64,000 nt of DNA. Source: Actinacidiphila acididurans (GTDB taxonomy: Bacteria; Actinomycetota; Actinomycetes; Streptomycetales; Streptomycetaceae). The first letter of the stretch is position 1, and each line of letters starts with the position of its first letter. Of this stretch, positions 18,051 through 27,020 are shown one piece after another. Position numbers and translations under genes: made by a program. The DNA lies in NCBI RefSeq assembly GCF_016918855.1, contig NZ_JADKYB010000002.1, positions 434,001 to 498,000 of the forward strand, written 5' to 3'. The notes below the pieces were generated by a model, which made no database searches, was not told the DNA's origin, and saw nothing but the letters and a program-made list of their open reading frames with translations.

Positions 18051-18950
18051 TCAGTAGCCGAAGTCCTGGGTCCACCACGGGCCGCCGGCGCCGAAGTGGA
18101 CGCCGACGCCGAGGGTCTTGAAGTCGCAGTTCAGGATGTTCGCGCGGTGGCCGGGGCTGTTCATCCAGGCGTCCATCACCGCTTGGGCGTCGGCCTGGCC
18201 GCGGGCGATGTTCTCGCCGCCGAGGCCGGTGATGCCGAGCTTCTTGGCCCGGTCCCAGGGGGTGTTGCCGTCCGGGTCGGTGTGGTCGAAGAAGCCGCGG
18301 GCGGCCATGTCCTCGCTGAAGTTCTGGGCCAGCTCGTTCAGGGCGGAGTCGGCGGTCAGCGGGCCGCACCCGGCGGTGGCGCGCTGCTGGTTGACCAGCG
18401 AGAGGATGGTCGCCCGCGCGGCGGTGACGTCGTCCGTGGCCGCCGGACGGGTGGTCGGCGCCTGGGTGTACGGGGTGACCGGCGCGGTCGTCCGTACCGG
18501 CACGGTGGGCGCGGCAGAGGTACGGGTCGGACTCGGGGCGGTGGCCGTGGGGCTCGCGGCCTTGGTGGCGGAGGCGGTGGGGCGCGGGGCCCGGGTGGGG
18601 GTGCCGCTGGGCGCGGGCGCGGTGGGGGAGTCGGCCGTGGCCGGGCCCGTGGAAGGCGCCGGGGTGGTGGTCCCGCCCAGCGGCGAGGGTATGTCGCTGC
18701 CCGTCTGCGCCGGGACCGGGCCGTCGGCCTGGGTGCCGGTGCCGCCCGAGGTGTCACCGCCGCCGTACGGCAACTGGCCGGTGACCCCCGACAGCACTCC
18801 CGTGGAGGCGGCCACCGCGCCCACCGCCATGGCGGCGGAGGAGGCCAGCAGGACGGTGCGGACCGGATGGTGCCTGCGGTGCCCGCGATGGCCGCGGGGG
18901 CCGGGCTGCGGTGCCGCCGCCGGCTGGGCCTGACGGCTGTGCCGCCCCAT
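18051..18950 (-). CDS. Secreted CAP-domain (SCP/PR-1-like) protein
   Basis: 299-aa exported protein. A basic, His/Arg-rich N-terminus (about 1-32) precedes a hydrophobic segment (VLLASSAAMAVGAVAAS, about 33-50) that serves as signal or anchor. Residues 60-170 are a Pro/Thr/Ser/Ala-rich linker typical of wall-spanning or glycosylated stalks. The CAP domain (about 175-299) has LVNQQRATAGCGPL, FFDHTDPDG, GGENIARG and SPGHRANILNCDF, with the two His and the Glu of the CAP cavity present, and two Cys that can form a disulfide. Actinobacterial CAP proteins of this layout are extracellular with unknown ligand. Convergent to mutM and divergent from acylphosphatase. Confidence 0.9.
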   Translation of the reverse strand: MGRHSRQAQPAAAPQPGPRGHRGHRRHHPVRTVLLASSAAMAVGAVAASTGVLSGVTGQLPYGGGDTSGGTGTQADGPVPAQTGSDIPSPLGGTTTPAPSTGPATADSPTAPAPSGTPTRAPRPTASATKAASPTATAPSPTRTSAAPTVPVRTTAPVTPYTQAPTTRPAATDDVTAARATILSLVNQQRATAGCGPLTADSALNELAQNFSEDMAARGFFDHTDPDGNTPWDRAKKLGITGLGGENIARGQADAQAVMDAWMNSPGHRANILNCDFKTLGVGVHFGAGGPWWTQDFGY

Positions 18951-19091
18951 GTGCCGCGCTCCTCACTGGCTCGGGTTGACGCGCAAGAGCCGTTACTCCG
19001 AACAGGTGAACACCTGCTGGGGGGCGACTGTAGCGAACGATGCCGGGGGTGTGCGGTCCTGCGACGGATTCCGTGGGGATAGCGTGTGCAC

Positions 19092-19373
19092 ATGGATGAG
19101 AATGTCCGGCTCACCGCATGGGTGCGGGGCCGGGTGCAGGGGGTGGGCTTCCGGTGGTGGACCCGCGCCGCCGCGCTGGAGATAGGGGGCCTGACCGGAT
19201 ACACCGGCAATCTCGGCGACGGGCGGGTACAGGTGGTCGCCGAGGGCGGGCGTACCGCCTGTGAGCACCTGCTCGACGCGCTGCGCGCCGGCGACACGCC
19301 CGGGCACGTCGCCGGAGTGACCGAAATCTGGGGCGAGCCCCGGGGCGGATACAACGGTTTCGAAATCCGCTGA
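19092..19373 (+). CDS. acyP: Acylphosphatase
   Basis: Small hydrolase of acyl phosphates. The 93-residue product has the phosphate-binding loop [13 protein letters not shown] with the catalytic Arg, and [16 protein letters not shown] with the catalytic Asn, and ends with F-E-I-R. Starts at GTG 19086 (two extra residues) or ATG 19092 are both possible; ATG was chosen. It is followed by a 298-bp gap (19374-19671) that holds no ORF I can support, only a TTGACC hexamer at about 19513 of uncertain value and the ribosome-binding region of the next small gene. Confidence 0.94.
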   Translation: MDENVRLTAWVRGRVQGVGFRWWTRAAALEIGGLTGYTGNLGDGRVQVVAEGGRTACEHLLDALRAGDTPGHVAGVTEIWGEPRGGYNGFEIR

Positions 19374-19671
19374 GCGCAACCGGTTGCCATCCGGCGAATG
19401 CCGTGTCAGGCTGCCTCGCAGCGAGGATGATCTCGCTTTTCGCGGGTGGCCCGCGGCGCCGTTCGCGCCGTGATTCTCAAGGGCTGACCCGGCGTGCGGG
19501 CTGTGATCGTGTTGACCGTCTTCCTATTTGGTGAGACGCTGGAAGCCCCGCGCAACGTGGCTCATCACCAGGCTGGACAAGGCCACGGCACGGATACCCG
19601 CGCGGGAGCGTACCCCTCACCCACGACCCAAACCGCTCCGGTCGGTCACTCAGCGTGGAGGACCATCCATC

Positions 19672-19878
19672 ATGGCAAAAGCGCTTCTCGGTTACGTCGG
19701 CGGTCCCGACCCGCGACTCCTCGCCGAGATGCGGAGGCTGCAGCAGCGCGTTCAGGACCTGGAATCCGAGCTTCTTCGGATGCAGGCGGAGAACGACGCG
19801 CTGACTGCTGTCGCGTCGCGTGAAGAGTCGCTGCTCCGCAACATCGACGTGACTCACGGCGAGCCCGTTCTCGCCTGA
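19672..19878 (+). CDS. Small coiled-coil protein (68 aa)
   Basis: Conserved-looking small protein MAKALLGYVGGPDPRLLAEM..., read directly from ATG 19672. Residues about 14-55 are a heptad-patterned helix (RRLQQRVQDLESELLRMQAEN), predicted to be a dimeric coiled coil; the tail is LLRNIDVTHGEPVLA. The highly preserved-looking N-terminal LLGYVGG motif is known to me from small actinobacterial proteins of unknown function encoded upstream of smc. A strong terminator follows 51 bases after the stop, so it is a one-gene unit. An alternative start at 19528 would add a Pro/Thr-rich non-coding-like segment and is unlikely. Confidence 0.85.
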   Translation: MAKALLGYVGGPDPRLLAEMRRLQQRVQDLESELLRMQAENDALTAVASREESLLRNIDVTHGEPVLA

Positions 19879-19929
19879 CCGGTCACCCCGCCGGCCAGGT
19901 GTTTCCGGACACCGCCTGAGAATATCTGC

Positions 19930-19952
19930 AAGGGACGCCTTTGGCGTCCCTT
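19930..19952 (+). terminator. Terminator after the 68-aa coiled-coil gene
   Basis: AAGGGACGCC (19930-19939), TTT loop, GGCGTCCCTT (19943-19952): a perfect 10-bp stem followed by CGTCGTCT. Confidence 0.85.
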
Positions 19953-20068
19953 CGTCGTCTCGCCCCTGCCCCTTGCCGGCCTCCCCGGTACTCGCGCCCC
20001 GCTCTTAGATGCCTAGTGCCCTGCCGATTCCTCGGTGAAACCGCAGCGCCCTAGTAGAGTCGACCGGC

Positions 20069-23000
20069 GTGCACCTGAAGAGCCTTACGCTGCGCGGCTT
20101 CAAATCGTTCGCCTCGGCGACGACGCTGCGCTTCGAACCCGGGATCACCTGCGTGGTCGGGCCCAATGGGTCCGGCAAGTCCAATGTGGTGGACGCGCTG
20201 TCCTGGGTCATGGGCGAGCAGGGCGCGAAGTCGCTGCGCGGCGGCAAGATGGAGGACGTCATCTTCGCCGGCACCACCGGCCGCCCCCCGCTGGGCCGGG
20301 CCGAGGTGTCGCTGACGATCGACAACTCCGACGGTGTCCTCCCGATCGACTACACCGAGGTCACCATCACGCGGATCATGTTCCGCAACGGCGGCAGCGA
20401 GTACCAGATCAACGGCGACACCTGCCGCCTGCTGGACATTCAGGAACTGCTGTCGGACTCCGGCATCGGCCGCGAGATGCATGTGATCGTCGGTCAGGGC
20501 CAGCTCGACTCCGTGCTGCACGCCGACCCGATGGGCCGCCGCGCGTTCATCGAGGAGGCGGCCGGCGTCCTGAAGCACCGCAAGCGCAAGGAAAAGGCGC
20601 TGCGCAAGCTGGATGCGATGCAGGCCAACCTCGCCCGGGTCACCGACCTCACCGGTGAACTGCGCCGCCAGCTCAAGCCGCTCGGCCGCCAGGCCCAGGT
20701 CGCCCGCCGCGCCGCCGTCATCCAGGCCGACCTGCGCGACGCCCGGCTGCGGCTGCTCGCCGACGACCTGGTCACCCTGCGCGAGGCACTGCGCGCCGAG
20801 ATCGCCGACGAGGCCGCCCTCAAGGAGCGCAAGGACGCCGTCGAGGCCGAACTGACCGCAGCCCTCCAGCGCGAGGCGAAGCTGGAGGAGCAGGTCAAGG
20901 CGCTCACCCCACGCGTCAACCAGGCCCAGGCCACCTGGTACGAGCTGTCCCGGCTCGCCGAACGCGTCCGCGGCACCATCTCGCTGGCCGAGGCCCGGCA
21001 GCGCCACGCCACCAGCCAGCCCGCCGAGGAGCGGCGCGGCCGCGACCCGGAGGACATGGAGCGCGAGGCCGCCCGGATCCGGGAGCAGGAGGCCGAACTC
21101 AGCGAGGCCCTGGAAGCCGCCCAGCGCGCCCTGGACGACACCGTCGACCACCGCGCCGAGCTGGAACGACAGCTCGCCCAGGAGGAGGCCCGGCTCAGGG
21201 CCGCCGCCCGGGCCATCGCCGACCGCCGCGAAGGCCTGGCCCGGCTGGCCGGCCAGGTCAACGCCGCCCGCTCCAAGGCCGGCGCCGCCGAGTCGGAGAT
21301 AGTGCGACTCACCGCGTCCCGCGACGAGGCGCGCGACCGCGCCGAATCCGCCCAGGCGCAGTACGAGGAACTGCGCGCCCAGGTGGAGGGCCTGGACGCG
21401 GACGACAGCGAACTCGACGAGCTGATCGAGACCGCCCGCGCGGAACAGGTCACCGCCGAGGAGGCGTTCAGCGCCGCCCGGGAGTCCGCCACCGCCGCCG
21501 AACGCCGCCGGGCCGCCGTCGCCGCCCGCCGCGACGCCCTCGCCCCGGCGCTGCGCCGCAAGGACGGCACCGGCGCCCTGCTCGCCCGCGCCGCCGGCCC
21601 GGACGGGGACAGCGGCGCCGGGCTCGGCGTCCTCGGCTCGGCCGCCGCCCTGCTGCGGGTCACCCCCGGCCACGAGGTCCCGATCGCCGCCGCCCTGGGC
21701 GCCGCCGCCGACGCGGTGGCCGTGTCCGGCCCGGGCGCGGCCGCCGAAGCCCTGCGGCTGCTGCGCAAGGAGGACGCCGGCCGCGCCGCGCTGCTGCTGG
21801 CCGGCGCCCCCGAACCGGCGCCTGCGTCTTTGCCGGACCTTCCCCCGGGCGCCCACTGGGCCGCCGCCCTGGTCACCGCCCCGCCGGAGCTGGCCGGCGC
21901 GGTGCACCGCCTGCTGGCCGGCACCGCCGTGGTGGCGACCCTGGAGGACGCCGAGTCCCTGGTGCTGCGGCACCCCGAAGTCACCGCCGTCACCGCCGAG
22001 GGCGACGTCCTGGCCGCGCACACCGCGGCCGGCGGCTCGGCCAAGGCGCCCAGCGTGCTGGAGGTACAAGCGCAGGTCGACGAGGCCGAGGCGGAGCTGG
22101 CCGAGTTGGAGGTGACCTGCGCCGAGCTGGCCGATCGGCAGCAGGAGGCCAAGGAGCGCCGGACGGCGGCCGGCCGCACGGTGGAGGAGCTGAGCGCCCG
22201 GCGCCGGGCCGCGGAGAAGGAGAAGTCCTCGGTCGCCCAGCAGCTGGGCCGTTACGCCGGGCAGGCCCGGGCCGCGGCGGGCGAGGCCGAGCGGGCCGCC
22301 GCCGCGGTGGGCAGGGCAGAGGAGACGGTGGCCGCGGCCCGCGAGGAACTGGAGGAGCTGTCCTTCCGGCTCGGCGAGGCCCAGGAGGAGCCCGGCGAGG
22401 AGGAGCCGGACACCTTCGCGCGCGACCGGCTCGCGGCCGACGGCGCCAACGCCCGGCAGACCGAGATGGAGGCCCGGCTCCAGGTCAGGACGCACGAGGA
22501 ACGGGTGAAGGGCCTGGCCGGCCGGGCCGACGGCCTGGACCGGGCCGCGCGGGCCGAGCGCGAGAGCCGGGCCCGGGCCGAGCGGCGCCGGGCCCGGCTG
22601 GAGTACGAGGCCCAGGTCGCCGCCGCCGTGCTGGCCGGCGCCCACGCCCTGCTGTCCTGCGTCGAGGTGTCGCTGTCCCGCGCCGAGGCCGAGCGCGCCG
22701 CCGCCGAACAGGCCAGGGCCGGCCGGGAGGCCGAACTCGACCGGGAGCGGCGCCGCGGGCGCGAGCTGAAGGCCGAACTCGACCAGCTCACCGGCGACGT
22801 CCACAAGGGCGAGGTGCTGGGCGCGGAGAAGCGGCTGCGGATCGAGCAGCTGGAGGCCAAGGCGCTGGAGGAGCACGGCATGGAGCCGGCCGGCCTGGTC
22901 GCCGAGTACGGCCCGGACCAGCTCGTACCGCCGTCCCTGCCGGCCGAGGGCGAGACCCTGCCGGAGGACCCGGAGCACCCGCGCAACCAGCCGCGCCCGT

Positions 23001-23650
23001 ACGTCCGCGCCGAGCAGGAGAAGCGGCTGCGGGCGGCGGAGAAGGCGTACGCCCAGCTCGGCAAGGTCAACCCGCTGGCCCTGGAGGAGTTCGCGGCGCT
23101 GGAGGAGCGGCACAAGTTCCTCACCGAGCAGCTGGAGGACCTGCGCAAGACCCGCGCGGACCTGCTCCAGGTGGTCAAGGACGTGGACGAGCGGGTCGAG
23201 CAGGTGTTCACCGCGGCCTTCCACGACACCGCCCGGGAGTTCGAGGGGGTCTTCTCCCGGCTGTTCCCCGGCGGCGAGGGCCGGCTGCTGCTCACCGACC
23301 CGGACAACATGCTCACCACGGGGGTCGAGGTTGAGGCCCGGCCGCCCGGGAAGAAGGTCAAGCGGCTGTCACTGCTGTCGGGCGGCGAGCGGTCGCTGAC
23401 CGCGGTGGCGATGCTGGTGTCGATCTTCAAGGCCCGGCCCAGTCCGTTCTACGTGATGGACGAGGTCGAGGCGGCGCTGGACGACACGAACCTGCAACGG
23501 CTGATCCGGATCATGGAGGAACTCCAGGAGAGCTCGCAGCTCATCGTGATCACCCACCAGAAACGCACGATGGAGGTCGCCGACGCGCTCTACGGCGTGT
23601 CCATGCAGGGCGACGGCGTGTCCAAGGTGATCAGTCAGCGACTCCGCTAG
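20069..23650 (+). CDS. smc: Chromosome segregation protein SMC
   Basis: Condensin ATPase of 1193 aa. The N-terminal head has Walker A GPNGSGKSN at 32-40 and the R-loop/Q-loop GQGQLDSVLHADP; two long charged coiled coils (about 170-500 and 670-1030) flank a hinge (about 520-650, with GVLGSAAALLRV and the glycine-rich GAAADAVAVSGPGAA). The C-terminal head has the signature LSGGERSLTAVA and Walker B FYVMDEVEAALDD. Partners ScpA/ScpB are outside the window. The GTG start (20069) gives HLKSLTLRGFKSF, the family's normal N-terminus. Confidence 0.97.
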   Translation: MHLKSLTLRGFKSFASATTLRFEPGITCVVGPNGSGKSNVVDALSWVMGEQGAKSLRGGKMEDVIFAGTTGRPPLGRAEVSLTIDNSDGVLPIDYTEVTITRIMFRNGGSEYQINGDTCRLLDIQELLSDSGIGREMHVIVGQGQLDSVLHADPMGRRAFIEEAAGVLKHRKRKEKALRKLDAMQANLARVTDLTGELRRQLKPLGRQAQVARRAAVIQADLRDARLRLLADDLVTLREALRAEIADEAALKERKDAVEAELTAALQREAKLEEQVKALTPRVNQAQATWYELSRLAERVRGTISLAEARQRHATSQPAEERRGRDPEDMEREAARIREQEAELSEALEAAQRALDDTVDHRAELERQLAQEEARLRAAARAIADRREGLARLAGQVNAARSKAGAAESEIVRLTASRDEARDRAESAQAQYEELRAQVEGLDADDSELDELIETARAEQVTAEEAFSAARESATAAERRRAAVAARRDALAPALRRKDGTGALLARAAGPDGDSGAGLGVLGSAAALLRVTPGHEVPIAAALGAAADAVAVSGPGAAAEALRLLRKEDAGRAALLLAGAPEPAPASLPDLPPGAHWAAALVTAPPELAGAVHRLLAGTAVVATLEDAESLVLRHPEVTAVTAEGDVLAAHTAAGGSAKAPSVLEVQAQVDEAEAELAELEVTCAELADRQQEAKERRTAAGRTVEELSARRRAAEKEKSSVAQQLGRYAGQARAAAGEAERAAAAVGRAEETVAAAREELEELSFRLGEAQEEPGEEEPDTFARDRLAADGANARQTEMEARLQVRTHEERVKGLAGRADGLDRAARAERESRARAERRRARLEYEAQVAAAVLAGAHALLSCVEVSLSRAEAERAAAEQARAGREAELDRERRRGRELKAELDQLTGDVHKGEVLGAEKRLRIEQLEAKALEEHGMEPAGLVAEYGPDQLVPPSLPAEGETLPEDPEHPRNQPRPYVRAEQEKRLRAAEKAYAQLGKVNPLALEEFAALEERHKFLTEQLEDLRKTRADLLQVVKDVDERVEQVFTAAFHDTAREFEGVFSRLFPGGEGRLLLTDPDNMLTTGVEVEARPPGKKVKRLSLLSGGERSLTAVAMLVSIFKARPSPFYVMDEVEAALDDTNLQRLIRIMEELQESSQLIVITHQKRTMEVADALYGVSMQGDGVSKVISQRLR

Positions 23651-23865
23651 CCGGTGCTGCCTTCATTTCCTGAACGCAAACTCTGCCTGAGTGCGGGTGA
23701 CCGACGCCATATGCGTGCAATGGCCAATTTTTGAATTCGAAACTTGTAGGCATAGTCTCTCGGACGTTGTCCATACGTTCAGGTGGCGGCCGACCCGACG
23801 CCGGCCGCCGCTCCGAAAGATCGACCCTCGTGCGAGGGCTCGAGGACGAGCCCGAGGAGACCATC

Positions 23866-25281
23866 GTGACCAGCACCGCATCACCGACCGGGACGGCGCG
23901 GCCGACCACGCTGCCCGACCATCTGGGCCATGTCATCTTCATCACCGCGGCCGCCGCCATGGGCGGTTTTCTCTTCGGCTACGACAGCGCTGTGATCAAC
24001 GGCGCGGTGGAGGCCATCCGCAGCCGCTACAGCATCGGGTCCGCCGCGCTCGCCCAGGTCATCGCCATCGCCCTGATCGGCTGCGCCATCGGCGCCGCCT
24101 ACGCCGGCCGGATCGCCGACCGCATCGGCCGGATCCGCTGCATGCAGATCGCCTCCGTGCTCTTCGTGATCAGCGCGGTCGGCTCCGCCCTCCCGTTCGC
24201 CCTGTGGGAGCTGTCCTTCTGGCGGATCATCGGCGGCTTCGCCATCGGCATGGCCTCGGTCATCGGCCCCGCCTACATCGCCGAGGTCTCCCCGCCGGCC
24301 TACCGCGGCCGGCTCGCCTCCTTCCAGCAGGCCGCGATCGTGCTCGGCATCGCCGTCTCCCAGCTCGTGAACTGGGGCATCCTCAACGCCGCCAACGGCC
24401 GGCAGCGCGGCCACCTGATCGGCCTGGAGGCCTGGCAGGTCATGCTGGGCGTCATGATCGTCCCGGCCGCGATCTACGGCCTGCTCTCCTTCGCCATCCC
24501 CGAGTCGCCCCGCTACCTGCTCACCGTCGGCCGGGAGAAGGACGCCCGGGCCGTGCTCGCCGACGTCGAGGGCGACAGCTCCGACCTCGACGCGCGCGTC
24601 GCGGAGATCGAGGCCGCGATGAAGCGCGAGCACCGGACATCGTTCCGCGACCTGCTCGGCGGCCGGTTCGGCTTCCTGCCCATCGTCTGGATCGGCATCG
24701 GCCTGTCCGCGTTCCAGCAGCTCGTCGGCATCAACGTGGCCTTCTACTACTCCTCCACGCTGTGGCAGTCGGTCGGCATCAACCCCAGCAGCTCGTTCTT
24801 CTACTCCTTCACCACGTCGATCGTGAACATCATCGGCACGGTGATCGCCATGATCTTCGTCGACCGGATCGGCCGCCGCCCGCTGGCCCTGATCGGCTCG
24901 GCCGGCATGGCCGTCGCCCTGGCCCTGGAGGCCTGGGCCTTCTCCGCCAAGCACGGCTCCACGCTGCCCACCGCGCAGGGCACGGTCGCACTGATCGCCG
25001 CCCACTTCTTCGTGCTCTTCTTCGCCCTGTCCTGGGGCGTGGTGGTCTGGGTCTTCCTCGGCGAGATGTTCCCGAACCGGATACGCGCCGCCGCCCTGGG
25101 CGTGGCCGCCTCCGCGCAGTGGATCGCGAACTGGGCGATCACGGCCAGCTTCCCGAGCCTGGCCGACTGGAACCTCTCCGGCACGTACGTGATCTACTGC
25201 GCCTTCGCCGCGCTCTCCATCCCGTTCGTCCTGAAGTTCGTCAAGGAGACCAAGGGCAAGTCCCTGGAGGAGATGGGCTGA
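23866..25281 (+). CDS. glcP: Glucose permease, MFS sugar-porter family (GlcP type)
   Basis: 12-helix major facilitator for sugar import. Family signatures are all present: GGFLFGYDSAVINGA in TM1, GRIADRIGR between TM2 and TM3, PESPRYLL after TM6, QQLVGINVAFYYS in TM7, DRIGRRPL between TM8 and TM9, and KETKGKSLEEM at the C-terminus. In S. coelicolor the gene at this locus downstream of smc is glcP, the main glucose permease, induced by glucose (established knowledge; symbol given by position and similarity). GTG 23866, after GAGGAGACCATC, gives 471 aa; the frame is open back to 23731, which lies in the AT-richer promoter region (possible TTGAAT, 16-base spacer, TAGTCT at about 23731-23758). 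Confidence 0.92.
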   Translation: MTSTASPTGTARPTTLPDHLGHVIFITAAAAMGGFLFGYDSAVINGAVEAIRSRYSIGSAALAQVIAIALIGCAIGAAYAGRIADRIGRIRCMQIASVLFVISAVGSALPFALWELSFWRIIGGFAIGMASVIGPAYIAEVSPPAYRGRLASFQQAAIVLGIAVSQLVNWGILNAANGRQRGHLIGLEAWQVMLGVMIVPAAIYGLLSFAIPESPRYLLTVGREKDARAVLADVEGDSSDLDARVAEIEAAMKREHRTSFRDLLGGRFGFLPIVWIGIGLSAFQQLVGINVAFYYSSTLWQSVGINPSSSFFYSFTTSIVNIIGTVIAMIFVDRIGRRPLALIGSAGMAVALALEAWAFSAKHGSTLPTAQGTVALIAAHFFVLFFALSWGVVVWVFLGEMFPNRIRAAALGVAASAQWIANWAITASFPSLADWNLSGTYVIYCAFAALSIPFVLKFVKETKGKSLEEMG

Positions 25282-25432
25282 GCGGCCCGCAGCCCGGGGG
25301 ATCCGTAAAGCCCCGGGAAGCCCGGAAAAGACGCTGGAAAGCACGAAATCAGGAAAGGACTGAACGTCCCTCGGACGGGTCGCCCCCCGGTGGCAAGGGT
25401 GCGGCGACCGGAACAGGGATACTGGTCGGGTT

Positions 25433-26644
25433 ATGGAAACCGTCATCCTTGCCGTCGTCATCGCCCTGGTCGTGATCCTCGGGGCCGGCGGGCTGGTGAT
25501 CGGCAGCCGCCGCAGCAAGCACAAGCAGCAGCAGCCGCCCGCCCCGCCGAGCACCCCGAAGACCACCACGCCTCCCGCCGAACCGCGCATCGGGGACGAG
25601 GCCGAGGCCCCGCGGGACGAGCCCCGCCGGACCATCGAGGAAGTCGTACTGCCCGGCCCGACCACCGCGCCCGACGCGGTGGAGGAGGTGCAGGCGCCGC
25701 CCGTCGAGATCGAGCGGCCCGAGCCCACCGCCGGGCGCCTGATCCGGCTGCGCTCCCGGCTCTCGCGCTCGCAGAACTCCCTGGGCAAGGGCCTGCTCAC
25801 GCTGCTCTCCCGGGAGCGGCTGGACGAGGAGACGTGGGAGGAGATCGAGGACACCCTCATCACCGCCGACGTCGGCGTCGTCCCCACCCAGGAACTGGTC
25901 GAGCGGCTGCGCACCCGGGTCCGCGTGCTCGGCACCCGCACCCCGGTGGAGCTGCGCGCCCTGCTGCGCGAAGAACTGGTCGCCCTGGTGGACCCCACCC
26001 TCGACCGCACGCTGAGCACCGACAGCCACGAGGACTCGCCGGCCGTCGTGCTCGTCGTCGGCGTCAACGGCACGGGCAAGACCACCACCACCGGCAAGCT
26101 CGCCCGGGTCCTGGTCGCCGACGGCCACAGCGTGGTCCTCGGCGCCGCCGACACCTTCCGCGCCGCCGCCGCCGACCAGCTCCAGACCTGGGGCGAACGG
26201 GTGGGCGCGCGCACCGTCCGCGGCCCCGAGGGCGGCGACCCCGCCTCGATCGCCTTCGACGCGGTCAAGGAGGGCGTCGCCGAAGGCGCCGACGCCGTCC
26301 TCATCGACACCGCCGGCCGGCTGCACACCAAGACCGGCCTCATGGACGAGCTCGGCAAGGTCAAGCGCGTCGTCGAGAAGCACGGCCCGGTCGACGAGGT
26401 GCTGCTCGTCCTCGACGCCACCACCGGCCAGAACGGCCTGGTCCAGGCCCGCGTCTTCGCCGAGGTGGTCGACATCACCGGCATCGTCCTCACCAAGCTC
26501 GACGGCACCGCCAAGGGCGGCATCGTCGTCGCCGTCCAGCGCGAGCTCGGCGTCCCCGTCAAGCTCATCGGCCTGGGCGAGGGCGCGGACGACCTCGCCC
26601 CCTTCGAACCCGGAGCATTCGTGGACGCGCTCATCGGGGAGTAG
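25433..26644 (+). CDS. ftsY: Signal recognition particle receptor FtsY
   Basis: SRP-receptor GTPase that docks ribosome-SRP complexes to SecYEG. The 403-aa protein starts with a hydrophobic anchor (about 4-24, ILAVVIALVVILGAGGLVIG), typical of actinobacterial FtsY, then a variable acidic/Pro region to about 100, an N domain, and the NG GTPase with GVNGTGKTTTTGKLA, the DTFRAAAADQL insertion motif, DTAGRLHTK and TKLDGTAKGG. Its partner Ffh is encoded 7.5 kb downstream. A 151-bp gap separates it from glcP; a repeat-filled gap follows. Confidence 0.97.
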   Translation: METVILAVVIALVVILGAGGLVIGSRRSKHKQQQPPAPPSTPKTTTPPAEPRIGDEAEAPRDEPRRTIEEVVLPGPTTAPDAVEEVQAPPVEIERPEPTAGRLIRLRSRLSRSQNSLGKGLLTLLSRERLDEETWEEIEDTLITADVGVVPTQELVERLRTRVRVLGTRTPVELRALLREELVALVDPTLDRTLSTDSHEDSPAVVLVVGVNGTGKTTTTGKLARVLVADGHSVVLGAADTFRAAAADQLQTWGERVGARTVRGPEGGDPASIAFDAVKEGVAEGADAVLIDTAGRLHTKTGLMDELGKVKRVVEKHGPVDEVLLVLDATTGQNGLVQARVFAEVVDITGIVLTKLDGTAKGGIVVAVQRELGVPVKLIGLGEGADDLAPFEPGAFVDALIGE

Positions 26645-26669
26645 CCGTACGTCGTATGCCCCCACTTCC

Positions 26670-26940
26670 GGGGCGCGGGTCGTCACCGACCCGAAGGGGC
26701 GGTTGCTGCCGCCTCCGGACCACCGGTGTGTGGGTGGTTGCTCGCGCACACGGGGCGCCAGCCGCATATCAGCTACAGCCCCGCGCCCCTTGACGTGCGG
26801 GCACTCCGCATCCGTATACGAAAGGCCGGCCGGGCCCGCGGGCCCGGCCGGCCTTTCGCAGGCCCGCCCGGTGGTGGGCGGTTCGCCGGGAAAACCAAGG
26901 GGCGCGGGGTCCCCCAGAGCTTCGCCTGGGAGGTACCCCC
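26670..26940. repeat. Cluster of intergenic inverted repeats after ftsY
   Basis: The 376-bp gap 26645-27020 contains no credible gene. It holds CCCCGCGCCCCTT (26779-26791) perfectly inverted as AAGGGGCGCGGGG (26897-26909), a related GGGGCGCGGG copy at about 26670, a 40-bp perfect palindrome (separate entry), and TGGGAGGTACCCCC (26927-26940), which is the reverse complement of the core of the repeat found inside glnD. GTTCGCCGGG near 26881 also resembles the outer arm of the 8629-8839 element. These are the same class of short Streptomyces intergenic repeats. Confidence 0.7.
26819..26858. terminator. 40-bp perfect palindrome, bidirectional terminator
   Basis: CGAAAGGCCGGCCGGGCCCG pairs with its exact reverse complement immediately after, giving a 20-bp stem with almost no loop and an A-run/T-run (GAAA...TTTC) at its base. 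It lies between ftsY and the convergent Prim-Pol-like gene and can end both transcripts. Confidence 0.8.
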
Positions 26941-27020
26941 AGCGCGACCAGCCACGACGGTCCGCACCCGGGAACGTACGGAACCCCCCCGAGCCGGAGG
27001 CCGAGGTGGCGTCCACCACC

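Noticed and set aside
23731..23865. Longer glcP start at TTG 23731
   Set aside because: The added residues are Arg/Gly/Ser-rich and lie in an AT-richer promoter-like region; GTG 23866 has a good ribosome-binding site and gives a normal sugar-porter N-terminus.
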